From the NCBI GenBank assembly GCA_018780805.1, contig JADMJD010000017.1, positions 1 to 45,678 on the forward strand: 45,678 bases of DNA, in the 5' to 3' direction. Origin of the DNA: Rubrivivax sp. Lineage in GTDB: Bacteria > Pseudomonadota > Gammaproteobacteria > Burkholderiales > Burkholderiaceae_C. Numbering within the stretch: position 1 is the stretch's first letter; each line of letters opens with the position of its first letter. A model generated the notes under the pieces. The model had not been told where the DNA came from. It saw nothing but the letters and a program-made list of their open reading frames with translations, and searched no databases. Positions 25,625 to 32,838 of the stretch are shown piece by piece. The position numbers and the translations under genes were made by a program.

Positions 25625-26671
25625 ATGACAAACCCGACCCTTGCGGCTGCGCGCCGCCACACCCCGCCGATCTCCTGCGCCGTTCTGTGCGCCGTTCTTT
25701 GCGCGACCCTCGCCGCCTGCGGCGGCGGCGGCGACGAGCCCGTGGCCACCGATGCACAAACCACCGCGGCCCGTGTCGACCCGCTGGCTGCCAAACGCAG
25801 CGGGCAGGTGAAACCGCCAGCCCCGGGCGCCGACACCGGCGGCCATGTGCTGGAACTCGGCACCACCATCGCCGGTTTCCCGCACAAGGTCGACGTCTAC
25901 CGTCCGGCCGGCGCTACCCGCGCCATCGTGTTCCTGCACGGCAACGGCGGCACCTCCGGCTCGCTGGCCTACACGCTGGGTTTCAGCAGGAGCGGCTTTC
26001 CGTCGAACAGATCGGTCAACTGGGAATGGCTCAGCCAGAACGGCGTGATCGCCGTTCTGCCACAAGGCCAGGCCGCGCCAGGCACGAACCTGCGCACCTG
26101 GAGCAACTACATCACCCAATCCGGCCAGGACGATGTCGCCTTCCTGACGGCGCTGGCCTCGAACGTGAAGAGCCGGTACGGCATGGCCGACGTGTCGCTG
26201 GCGGGTTATTCGGCCGGCGGCGGGATGACCGCGCGCGTCTGGTGCGAGGCGGGCGGCGCGTACAAGGCCTTTGTGTCGGTGTCCGGCCCCATGATGTCGG
26301 GCAATGGCAGGGGCGTGACCTGCACACCGGCCGTGCCGGCGCCGTACTTTGTGCTGCTGGGCGACAAGGACCTTGTGCTGCCGGGCTACAACCCGAACCT
26401 GCCTGCACCGACCCCGGAACAGTCTGCCGCGGGACTCACCGGCGGCTACCTGGTGGCCGAGTGGACACGCCACGGCGACCGCAGCCGCACGGTCTGCAGC
26501 GAGACCACAGCGCTGTCGGGCGCGGACCTCAGCGCTGCCGGCAACACCTGGAACAACTGTGCCGACCGCATCCGTTACATGGTCGTGAAAAACGCTGACC
26601 ACTACATCCCGTCGTTCGAAGCCGCCCTCGGCGGCAAGCTGGTGGACACCATCGCCGGGTTCGTCAACTGA
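25625..26671 (+). CDS. PHB-depolymerase-like lipoprotein esterase (LpqC type)
   Basis: A 348-residue exported hydrolase. The signal region ends in TLAAC, a lipobox with the cysteine near residue 32 and a GGGG spacer after it, so membrane anchoring is predicted. RAIVFLHGNGGTSGSLAY is the oxyanion segment, SLAGYSAGGGMTARVW carries the catalytic Ser, FVLLGDKDLVLP the acid region, and KNADHYIPSF the His. This matches the esterase_PHB/LpqC group, which includes PHB and feruloyl esterase relatives. It is divergent from the sigma-54 activator and so sits at the edge of the polyester locus. It may hydrolyse oligomers at the cell envelope; the substrate is not proven. Confidence 0.85.
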   Translation: MTNPTLAAARRHTPPISCAVLCAVLCATLAACGGGGDEPVATDAQTTAARVDPLAAKRSGQVKPPAPGADTGGHVLELGTTIAGFPHKVDVYRPAGATRAIVFLHGNGGTSGSLAYTLGFSRSGFPSNRSVNWEWLSQNGVIAVLPQGQAAPGTNLRTWSNYITQSGQDDVAFLTALASNVKSRYGMADVSLAGYSAGGGMTARVWCEAGGAYKAFVSVSGPMMSGNGRGVTCTPAVPAPYFVLLGDKDLVLPGYNPNLPAPTPEQSAAGLTGGYLVAEWTRHGDRSRTVCSETTALSGADLSAAGNTWNNCADRIRYMVVKNADHYIPSFEAALGGKLVDTIAGFVN

Positions 26672-26692
26672 GAAGGTGTGAACGAACCCGCC

Positions 26693-26715
26693 CGGGCCGT
26701 GCAGCGCCCGGCCCG
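26693..26715 (+). terminator. GC-rich hairpin after the esterase gene
   Basis: CGGGCCG at 26693-26699 and CGGCCCG at 26709-26715 form a perfect 7-bp stem with a 9-base loop, 22 bases after the stop. There is no T-run, so this is a hairpin stop or pause at best. Confidence 0.4.
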
Positions 26716-26748
26716 CCCCTGCACGGGTCAACCCGGATTCCTCATCAC

Positions 26749-26756
26749 GTAATTAC
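26749..26756 (+). promoter_or_regulatory. GTAATTAC palindrome ahead of the GntR gene
   Basis: An 8-base perfect palindrome in a local AT-rich patch, 18 bases before the GntR start. FCD-class GntR regulators bind short GT-N-AC palindromes, so this may be an autoregulatory operator of the malonate operon. Confidence 0.4.
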
Positions 26757-26773
26757 AGAGTTATCGTCGGGCC

Positions 26774-27544
26774 ATGCTGCTCGCCGACCTGGACACCGAC
26801 CCCGTGCGCGGCACCTCGCTGCACGACGGCGTGGCCACGCGGCTGCGCAGCCTGGTGTTCGACGGCCGCCTGGCCCCGGGCAGCTGGATCGACGAAAAAG
26901 CCCTGGCCGAGCAGTGGCAGGTGAGCCGCACGCCGCTGCGCGAAGCGCTCAAGGTGCTGGCCGCCGAAGGCCTGGTTGACCTGGTGCCGCACCGCGGCTG
27001 CCGGGTCATCCAGCTCGGCGCCGACGATGCCGAGGCCCTGTTCCCGGTGATGGCGCTGCTGGAAGGCCGCTGCGCACAAGAGGCTGCAGCCAAGGCCGGG
27101 CCGGCCGACCTGCACCGGCTGCAACAGCTGCACGACGCGCTGGAACACCACGCCGCGCAGGACGACATCGACGGTTATTACCGCGTCAACCACGACTTCC
27201 ACTGCGCCGTGCAGCGCCTGGCCGCCAACCGCTGGCTGGACCGCGCCACCGGCGACCTGCGCCGCTTCATGCGTTTGATGCGCGGGCGCCAGCTGGCGCT
27301 GCCGGGCCGCATCGAGGCCTCGCTGAACGAACACCGCGTGTTGATGGACGCCTTTTTGCAGCACGACGCCGAACGTGCCGGCCGTGCCATGCACGACCAT
27401 TTGATGGCCCAGCTGGCGGCCTGGCAGAAACTGCGCGCCGATCAAGGAAACGCAGGGCCACCCCAGGTTTCATTGCCCCCCGTGGGCGGCGGGCTGGGCG
27501 CAGCCCGGCCCTGGGGGCGCACAGGAATCCCCGATGCTCGATGA
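26774..27544 (+). CDS. GntR-family (FCD domain) regulator of the malonate operon
   Basis: A 256-residue regulator. The N-terminal winged helix has LAEQWQVSRTPLREALKVLAAEG and then the wing LVPHRGCRV. The FCD domain from about residue 90 has metal-ligand-type residues in NHDFHCAVQRLA, EHRVLMDAFL and the final MHDHLMAQLAAW. Its normal end is near residue 222; the last 30 or so residues (GNAGPPQVSLPPVGGGLG and on) come from palindromic repeat A. The stop lies 11 bases inside the malonyl-CoA decarboxylase gene. In Rhizobium a GntR protein, MatR, controls matABC with the same gene order, so this is probably its functional equivalent. Confidence 0.92.
   Translation: MLLADLDTDPVRGTSLHDGVATRLRSLVFDGRLAPGSWIDEKALAEQWQVSRTPLREALKVLAAEGLVDLVPHRGCRVIQLGADDAEALFPVMALLEGRCAQEAAAKAGPADLHRLQQLHDALEHHAAQDDIDGYYRVNHDFHCAVQRLAANRWLDRATGDLRRFMRLMRGRQLALPGRIEASLNEHRVLMDAFLQHDAERAGRAMHDHLMAQLAAWQKLRADQGNAGPPQVSLPPVGGGLGAARPWGRTGIPDAR
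27443..27520 (+). repeat. Palindromic repeat family A, copy 2 (coding, GntR C-terminus)
   Basis: A 78-base element. Arms CAAGGAAAC at 27443-27451 and GTTTCATTG at 27467-27475 flank a 15-base core; eight of nine arm positions pair. Ungapped comparison by eye with copy 3 gives about 62 of 78 identical positions. It encodes the GntR tail and ends 13 bases before the matA start. Confidence 0.88.
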
Positions 27545-28841
27545 ACTGCGCGAAGCCGCGGCACGCCAGCGCCAGGCGCGCACGCTGGCGCTGCTGAAGC
27601 TGGGCACCAAACGCCTGCTGTCGGCCCGTGGCGAGATGAACGGCGTGCCGCTGGCGCGCGACCTGATCGAACGCCTGGACCTGCTGGACGACGCCCAGCT
27701 CGACGCCTTCTTCGACCACCTGGCGCACGACCTCGACCCCGACCCCGCCACCGTGTTGCGCTGCGCCCAGGCCTATGCCGCGCAGCCCACGGCGCAGCAC
27801 CTGATCGCGCTGACCGAAGCCGCCGAATCGCCGCGGCAGGAGTTGCTGCGGCGCCTGAACCGCAGCCCCGGCGGCACCGCGGCCGTGCTGCGCCTGCGCC
27901 GCGCGTTGCTCAAGCGACTGCCGCAGCGCGACGACCTGCTGGCGCTCAGCGCCGACCTGCGCCACCTGCTGGGCTCGTGGTTCAACCCCGGCTTCCTGAA
28001 GATGAAGCGGGTGGACTGGAACTCGCCTGCCGTGCTGCTGGAAAAGCTGATCCTGCACGAGGCCGTGCACGCCATCGACGGCTGGGACGACCTGCGCCGC
28101 CGGCTGCAGCCCGACCGCCGCTGCTTCGCGTTTTTCCACCCGCAGCTGCCCGACGAACCGCTGATCTTTGTGGAGGTGGCGCTGCTGCCGGAGATGCCCG
28201 ACGCCATCGCGCCGCTGATCCAGAAGGACAGCACGCCGCTGGCGCCGGAGCGTTTCCGCGTCGCGGCTTTCTACAGCATCAGCAACTGCGAACCCGGGCT
28301 GCGTGGTGTGTCGCTGGGCAACTTCCTGATCAAGCAGGTGGCCGAACAGCTGCAGCGTGAGTGGCCGCGGCTGAAGACCTTCTGCACGCTGTCGCCGCTG
28401 CCTGGTTTTGCGGTCTGGCTGCGCAGCGCACCCGATCTGGCGGCCCTGCCCGGCCTGGGCCGCGGCGTGGCCACGCGGCTGCAGGCCGCGCAGCAAACCC
28501 TGCTCGACGCCTGTGGCGGCGACCTGGACGCCTTGCACAACCCGCTGCGCCACGCCCAGCTGCCCGAGCCGGCCCAGGCCGCGCTGACCACGCTGGCGGC
28601 GGCCTACCTGGGCCATGTCTCGACGCTGCCCACCGGCGACCCGGTGGCCCGCTTCCACCTGGACAACGGCGCCCGGCTGGAGCGCCTGAACCCGGGTGGC
28701 AACATGGCCCCCAAGGGCTTGCGCCAGGCGTTTGGGATGATGGTGAACTACCTCTACGATCTCGACCGCATCGAGGCCAGCCACGACAAATTCCGCCGCG
28801 GCACGGTGGCGCGTTCACGCGCCGTGTCGGCCCTGCTCTGA
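27534..28841 (+). CDS. matA: Malonyl-CoA decarboxylase
   Basis: A 435-residue MCD-family enzyme converting malonyl-CoA to acetyl-CoA and CO2. An N-terminal helical domain covers about residues 1-140, followed by the GNAT-like catalytic domain. Family motifs are LHEAVHAIDGWDDLRRRL near residues 174-191, FFHPQLPDEPLIFVEVAL near 200-217, FYSISNCEPGLRGVSLGNF near 246-264, LSPLPGF, and the C-terminal MMVNYLYDL. The ATG at 27534 overlaps the regulator gene by 11 bases and is preceded by AGGA. With malonyl-CoA synthetase downstream it completes malonate to acetyl-CoA conversion in two cytoplasmic steps. Confidence 0.95.
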   Translation: MLDELREAAARQRQARTLALLKLGTKRLLSARGEMNGVPLARDLIERLDLLDDAQLDAFFDHLAHDLDPDPATVLRCAQAYAAQPTAQHLIALTEAAESPRQELLRRLNRSPGGTAAVLRLRRALLKRLPQRDDLLALSADLRHLLGSWFNPGFLKMKRVDWNSPAVLLEKLILHEAVHAIDGWDDLRRRLQPDRRCFAFFHPQLPDEPLIFVEVALLPEMPDAIAPLIQKDSTPLAPERFRVAAFYSISNCEPGLRGVSLGNFLIKQVAEQLQREWPRLKTFCTLSPLPGFAVWLRSAPDLAALPGLGRGVATRLQAAQQTLLDACGGDLDALHNPLRHAQLPEPAQAALTTLAAAYLGHVSTLPTGDPVARFHLDNGARLERLNPGGNMAPKGLRQAFGMMVNYLYDLDRIEASHDKFRRGTVARSRAVSALL

Positions 28842-28868
28842 CCCCGCACACACCCCAGGAGACAAGCC

Positions 28869-29843
28869 ATGACCACCCTTCCCCGCCGCCAGTTGTTGAT
28901 CGCCGGCGCTGCATCGCTGGCAGCGCCCTGGGTGCGCGCCCAGGGCTGGCCCACCAAGCCGGTGACCATCGTCGTGCCCTTCCCGCCCGGGGGTGGCACC
29001 GACGCCTTCGCGCGCCCGCTGTTTGCGCTGATGAGCAAAAACGCCGGCCGCCAGTTCGTGATCGACAACAAGGGCGGCGCGGGCGGCACGCTGGGTGCGT
29101 CGCTGTCGGCCAAGGCAGCACCCGACGGCTACAACTTCTTCATGGGCGCCGTGCACCACGCCATCGCGCCCAGCATGTACCCCAAGCTCGACTACAACAT
29201 CGAGACCGACTTCGTGCCCGTGGGCCTGATCTCCAGCGTGCCGCAGGTCATCGTCGTCAACCCGGGCAAGGTGGCCGCCACCGACCTGAAATCGCTGCTG
29301 GCCTACCTGCGCGCCAACCCCGGCAAGCTCAACTACGGCTCGGCCGGCAACGGCACCTCGCACCACCTGGCCGGTGAGCTGTTCAAGCTGCAGACCAGGA
29401 CCTTCATCACCCACATCCCGTACCGCGGCGCCGGCCCGGCGCTGCAGGACCTGATCGCCGGCCAGGTGGACATGATGTTCGACGGCCTGGGCTCGTCGGC
29501 CGCGCACATCAAGGGCGGCCGCATCCGCGCCATCGCGGTGGCGGCCGACAAACGTGCGGTGGCTTTCCCCGACGTGGCCACCGCGCCCGAAGCCGGCGAA
29601 AAGGACTACAAGGTCGCCACCTGGTACGGCCTGTGGGCCCCCAAGGGCACGCCCGCCGCGGCGGTGGAGGCCATGCAGGCCGAGATGCGCAAGGCCATGG
29701 GCAGCGACGAGCTGAAGACCATGTGGACGGGCCTGGGCACCGAGACGCCCAACACCTATGGCGCGGCCTTCGGCACGTTTGTGTCCAACGAGGTCAAGCG
29801 CTGGGCCGCGGTGGTCAAGTCCTCGGGTGCCAAACTGGACTGA
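28869..29843 (+). CDS. TctC/Bug-family solute-binding protein, probable malonate binder
   Basis: A 324-residue periplasmic protein with signal MTTLPRRQLLIAGAASLAAP ending at VRAQ; the RRQLL may be Tat-type. Family motifs are VTIVVPFPPGGGTDAFARPL, VIDNKGGAGGTLGASL, ITHIPYRGAGPALQDLIAGQ and WYGLWAPKGTPAAAVEAM. A ribosome site GGAG precedes the ATG at 28869. It lies between matA and matB, where Rhizobium matABC instead has the MatC carrier downstream, so malonate is the obvious ligand by context. No TctA or TctB genes are near. Confidence 0.93.
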   Translation: MTTLPRRQLLIAGAASLAAPWVRAQGWPTKPVTIVVPFPPGGGTDAFARPLFALMSKNAGRQFVIDNKGGAGGTLGASLSAKAAPDGYNFFMGAVHHAIAPSMYPKLDYNIETDFVPVGLISSVPQVIVVNPGKVAATDLKSLLAYLRANPGKLNYGSAGNGTSHHLAGELFKLQTRTFITHIPYRGAGPALQDLIAGQVDMMFDGLGSSAAHIKGGRIRAIAVAADKRAVAFPDVATAPEAGEKDYKVATWYGLWAPKGTPAAAVEAMQAEMRKAMGSDELKTMWTGLGTETPNTYGAAFGTFVSNEVKRWAAVVKSSGAKLD

Positions 29844-29844
29844 C

Positions 29845-29924
29845 ATGAAACGGCCCCCTGACTCGCGACGCTCGTTTCCCCCCGAGGGGGAGCTCAGTTC
29901 CTTCGGAACGGCCGTGCGGAACTG
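29845..29924 (+). repeat. Palindromic repeat family C, copy 1 (intergenic)
   Basis: Fills nearly all the gap between the TctC and matB genes. It contains CCCCCGAGGGGG, then arms CAGTTCC at 29895-29901 and GGAACTG at 29918-29924, with GGCCGTGC inside. The order CCCCGAGGGG, AGT-CCTTCGG, CGGCCGTGCGG matches the minus strand of 45334-45405. Confidence 0.7.
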
Positions 29925-29944
29925 AAACCCTCCCGGAACCCGAC

Positions 29945-31480
29945 ATGAACCTGTTCACTGCGCTGCGCCAGGCCTTCCCGGCCGCGCTCGACAGCACCGC
30001 CATCGAAACCGCCGACGGGCCAGGCGCGCCGCTGCACTACAGCTGGCGCGACCTGGACCGTGCCAGCGCGATGATGGCCAACCTGCTGGACTCGCTTGCG
30101 CTGCCGGCCGGCAGCCGGGTGGCGGTGCAGGTGGACAAAAGTGTCGAGGCCCTGGTGCTGTACCTGGCCGTGCTGCGCGCCGGCCATGTCTACCTGCCGC
30201 TGAACAACGGCTACCAGTCGGCCGAGATCGCGTATTTCATCGGCAATGCCGAGCCGGCGGTGGTGGTGTGCGCGCCGCAGAACTTCGGCTGGGTCAGCCA
30301 GATCGCCTTCCCCGCCGGCACAAAACACGTGTTCACGCTGGGCGACCAGCGCAACGGCACGCTGCTGGAGCGCGCCGCCTTCCACAGCGACCGGCACACC
30401 CCCGCCGAACGCCGGCCGGACGAGCTGGCCGCCATCCTCTACACCAGCGGCACCACCGGGCGCAGCAAGGGCGCGATGCTCACGCACGGCAACCTGCTGA
30501 GCAACGCGCGCACGCTGAAGGCCTACTGGGACTGGCAGCCTGGTGACGTGCTGGTCCACGCGCTGCCCATCTTCCACGTGCACGGCCTGTTCGTGGCCTC
30601 GCACGGCGCGCTGCTCAACGGCAGCAAGATGATCTGGTTCAGCAAGTTCGACCCCGCCGCGGTGCTGGCCCGGCTGCCCGAGGCCACGGTCTTCATGGGC
30701 GTGCCCACGCTGTACGTGCGGCTGCTGGGCGAGCGGGGGCTGAACACCGCGGCCTGCAAGAACATGCGGCTTTTTGTCAGCGGCTCGGCGCCGCTGCTGA
30801 TCGAAACCTTCCAGGACTGGCAGCAACGCACCGGCCACACCATCCTGGAGCGTTACGGCATGAGCGAAACCGTGATGCTGACCTCCAACCCCTGCCGCGC
30901 GGCCGACGGCCAGCGGCGAGGCGGCACCGTGGGTTTTGCGCTGCCAGGCGTGGGCGTGCGCGTGGTCGACGACCAGGGCCTGACGCTCGCCGCCGGCGAG
31001 GTGGGCCACCTGCAGGTGAAGGGCCCGAACGTCTTCAAGGGTTACTGGCGCATGCCGGAAAAAACCGCCGACGAGTTCACCAGCGACCTCTGGTTCAAAA
31101 CCGGCGACGTCGGCAAGTTCGACGCCGACGGCTACATCCACATCGTCGGCCGCAGCAAGGACCTGATCATCTCCGGCGGCTACAACGTCTACCCGGCCGA
31201 GATCGAAAGTGTGCTCAACGAGATGCCGGGTGTGGCCGAATCGGCCGTGGTCGGGGTGCCGCACCCCGATTTTGGCGAGGCCGTGGTGGCCGTGGTCGTC
31301 GCGCGCCCGGGTGTGCCGGCGCCAGACCCGTCGGCGCTGATCGCCACGCTGAAAGGCCGCATCGCGGCCTTCAAGGTGCCCAAACGGGTGTTCGTGGTGG
31401 CCGAACTGCCGCGCAACGCGATGGGCAAGGTGCAGAAGAACCTGCTGCGGGACGAACACAAGGGTTTGTTCGCCGGTTGA
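29945..31480 (+). CDS. matB: Malonyl-CoA synthetase
   Basis: A 511-residue acyl-adenylate-forming ligase making malonyl-CoA from malonate, ATP and CoA. The AMP-binding P-loop is ILYTSGTTGRSKGAMLTHGN near residues 166-185. The family A5 motif is ERYGMSETVMLTSNP, and the hinge motif is FKTGDVGKFDADGYIHIVGR. The C-terminal lysine lies in PRNAMGKVQKNLLR. The MSETVMLTSNP segment is what I associate with MatB-type ligases. It is the last gene of the malonate operon and is followed by a strong hairpin. A degenerate copy of its last 26 codons lies 0.9 kb downstream. Confidence 0.94.
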   Translation: MNLFTALRQAFPAALDSTAIETADGPGAPLHYSWRDLDRASAMMANLLDSLALPAGSRVAVQVDKSVEALVLYLAVLRAGHVYLPLNNGYQSAEIAYFIGNAEPAVVVCAPQNFGWVSQIAFPAGTKHVFTLGDQRNGTLLERAAFHSDRHTPAERRPDELAAILYTSGTTGRSKGAMLTHGNLLSNARTLKAYWDWQPGDVLVHALPIFHVHGLFVASHGALLNGSKMIWFSKFDPAAVLARLPEATVFMGVPTLYVRLLGERGLNTAACKNMRLFVSGSAPLLIETFQDWQQRTGHTILERYGMSETVMLTSNPCRAADGQRRGGTVGFALPGVGVRVVDDQGLTLAAGEVGHLQVKGPNVFKGYWRMPEKTADEFTSDLWFKTGDVGKFDADGYIHIVGRSKDLIISGGYNVYPAEIESVLNEMPGVAESAVVGVPHPDFGEAVVAVVVARPGVPAPDPSALIATLKGRIAAFKVPKRVFVVAELPRNAMGKVQKNLLRDEHKGLFAG

Positions 31481-31487
31481 TCCGGCC

Positions 31488-31511
31488 CCGGGGCGGCGTG
31501 GGCCGCCCCGG
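31488..31511 (+). terminator. Hairpin terminator after matB
   Basis: CCGGGGCGGC at 31488-31497 and GCCGCCCCGG at 31502-31511 form a perfect 10-bp stem with a 4-base loop, eight bases after the matB stop. It lies between convergent genes and has no T-run. Confidence 0.65.
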
Positions 31512-31540
31512 CAGGCTGTCAGCGCCGGATCAGCACGTCA

Positions 31541-32182
31541 TCAGCACACCGTCTTGCGCTTGCGCGAAGCGGCCAGGCCGCCCAGGGCCAGCGTCAGCAG
31601 GGCCAGCGTCGACGGCTCGGGCACGTCGTTGCCCGTGCCTGCGCCAGGGGTCAGGTCCACCGACACGGTCAGGATGTTGCTTTCCTGACCGATCTTGTTC
31701 GTGCCGTTGTCGGACACGTTGGAGTCCCACATCGCCAGCAGCAGGGTGCCGGCGCTCGTCGCGGTGAAGGTCCAGGTCGTGGCCAGGGTGTTGTAGTTGT
31801 AGGCCCCCGCCCAGTCGGTGCCGTTCAACGAAAACGCCAGGGCGCCGTAGTCGATGGGCGAGATTTCGTTCAGGCCGGGTGCGTCGTAGTTGTTGTGCGA
31901 GCCGCCGCCGTAGCCATCGGGAAAGCCGGCGGCGGTGACCTGGACGTTGTTGATGTTCCAGCGGTCGGTGGCGCCCGTGCTGATCGTCACGGTGTCACCG
32001 ATGCTGACCTGCACACCGGTGCTCAGCGGGCCGGTGGCCAGCGGCGTGTTGGCCACGGACGGCAAAACGGCATGCACCACAGAGTCCACCGTGTGGACGG
32101 TCACCACACCGGCTTGGGCCGTGGCCGTGAGGCCCAGGGCCAGCAGGCCGGCGGACAGGATGCTGTTGATTCGGCAATTCAT
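31541..32182 (-). CDS. PEP-CTERM sorting domain protein
   Basis: A 213-residue exported protein. The ATG at 32182, with GGGAG eight bases upstream, gives the signal MNCRINSILSAGLLALGLTA ending at AQAG. The mature domain is beta-rich (VSIGDTVTISTGATDRWNIN and TTWTFTATSAGTLLLAMWDS) with no catalytic motif recognised. The C-terminus is VPEPSTLALLTLALGGLAA followed by SRKRKTVC, a full PEP-CTERM signal for exosortase processing. A sigma-54 promoter lies upstream, in line with reported RpoN/PrsK-PrsR control of such genes in floc-forming betaproteobacteria. A matrix or surface role is likely. Confidence 0.88.
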   Translation of the reverse strand: MNCRINSILSAGLLALGLTATAQAGVVTVHTVDSVVHAVLPSVANTPLATGPLSTGVQVSIGDTVTISTGATDRWNINNVQVTAAGFPDGYGGGSHNNYDAPGLNEISPIDYGALAFSLNGTDWAGAYNYNTLATTWTFTATSAGTLLLAMWDSNVSDNGTNKIGQESNILTVSVDLTPGAGTGNDVPEPSTLALLTLALGGLAASRKRKTVC

Positions 32183-32312
32183 CACATAACTCCCAACTAC
32201 AAATAAATAGGCGATAGTGACTTGCAATGTGCATGCCATACCTCTTTATCCTTATGAATCAAACACTTGCGCCCGCAGTGCCTGTGCATTTGTAAGCGGC
32301 TCCGACAGCGCC
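32183..32312. other. AT-rich spacer upstream of the PEP-CTERM gene
   Basis: Unusually AT-rich for this window (32190-32265). It carries the PEP-CTERM ribosome site and sigma-54 promoter on the minus strand. No gene is seen. Confidence 0.6.
32223..32238 (-). promoter_or_regulatory. Sigma-54 promoter of the PEP-CTERM gene
   Basis: The minus strand reads TGGCAT-GCACA-TTGCA. It matches TGGCAC-N5-TTGCA except for one position and keeps GG-N10-GC spacing. The predicted start near 32212 leaves a 30-base leader with GGGAG. Confidence 0.72.
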
Positions 32313-32390
32313 GACTTGGCGCGCCTGCCGGGTGGCGCGGTGCGGCAGAACCTGTTGCGGGACGAACACAGGGGCTTGTTCGCCGGTTGA
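32313..32390 (+). pseudogene. Degenerate duplicate of the matB 3' end
   Basis: 26 codons ending in the same stop as matB. The translation RQNLLRDEHRGLFAG compares with QKNLLRDEHKGLFAG of intact MatB. At DNA level 41 of 44 bases match across 32349-32392 against 31439-31482, a shift of 910 bases. Upstream the match fades over about 35 bases (RLPGGAVRQ against ELPRNAMGKVQ). There is no start codon or ribosome site, so it is a relic. Confidence 0.88.
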
Positions 32391-32433
32391 TCGGGGTCAA
32401 CCCGGTGTCAGCCCGCCGCTGCACACTGCGGTC

Positions 32434-32814
32434 ATGGCGCATTCCGAGCACCCCGTCTGGCTGCAGGCCGTGACCGCGCCCGGTGAAGCCGAAGGCTGCG
32501 GCGGCTGCACACCGTCGGCCGGTCTGCCCGCGTGCCAGGCCCTGCAGGGCACGCGCTGCGAACAGCCGGCGCTGGCGGGTGACCCGTCCCGCCTGGCCAC
32601 CGTGCTGCTGGCCTTGCGGCAGGTGGCCGACGCCGAGGGCAACCTGGTCGACACCCGGCGTTTCAGTGCGCTGCGTGTGAGCCCCGACGAGGTGGAACTC
32701 ACGCTGAGCTTCCCCCGCCGTTGCGGCCCGTCGCAGCTGCTGGCGGAAGACACGTTCCAGGTGTTGCGGCGCGCGCTGCCGGACACCGATGTCTACGTCC
32801 GCCACGCGCCCTGA
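32434..32814 (+). CDS. Small Cys-containing protein, possible MIP18/DUF59-like domain
   Basis: A 126-residue cytoplasmic protein; ATG 32434 gives MAHSEHPVWLQAVTAPGEAE. The first half holds CGGCTPSAGLPACQALQGTRC, four cysteines that could bind metal or an Fe-S cluster. The second half, VADAEGNLVDTRRFSALRVS and then VELTLSFPRRCGPSQLLAED, resembles the beta-strand and single-Cys layout of MIP18/DUF59 Fe-S assembly domains, but the match is weak. It starts 44 bases after the matB relic and 24 bases before the CBS/DUF294 gene, with which it is probably co-transcribed. The function is unknown. Confidence 0.72.
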   Translation: MAHSEHPVWLQAVTAPGEAEGCGGCTPSAGLPACQALQGTRCEQPALAGDPSRLATVLLALRQVADAEGNLVDTRRFSALRVSPDEVELTLSFPRRCGPSQLLAEDTFQVLRRALPDTDVYVRHAP

Positions 32815-32838
32815 ACGCACCGGCCACCCGGTCAGCCC

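Noticed and set aside
25600..25640. Second sigma-54 promoter before the lipoprotein esterase
   Set aside because: TGGCAT overlaps the start codon but no TTGC follows at the right spacing, so it is not a -24/-12 element.
31541..32390. Insertion sequence carrying the PEP-CTERM gene
   Set aside because: There is no transposase and no terminal inverted repeats. The flanking match is a 44-base imperfect piece of matB, too long and too diverged for a normal target duplication.
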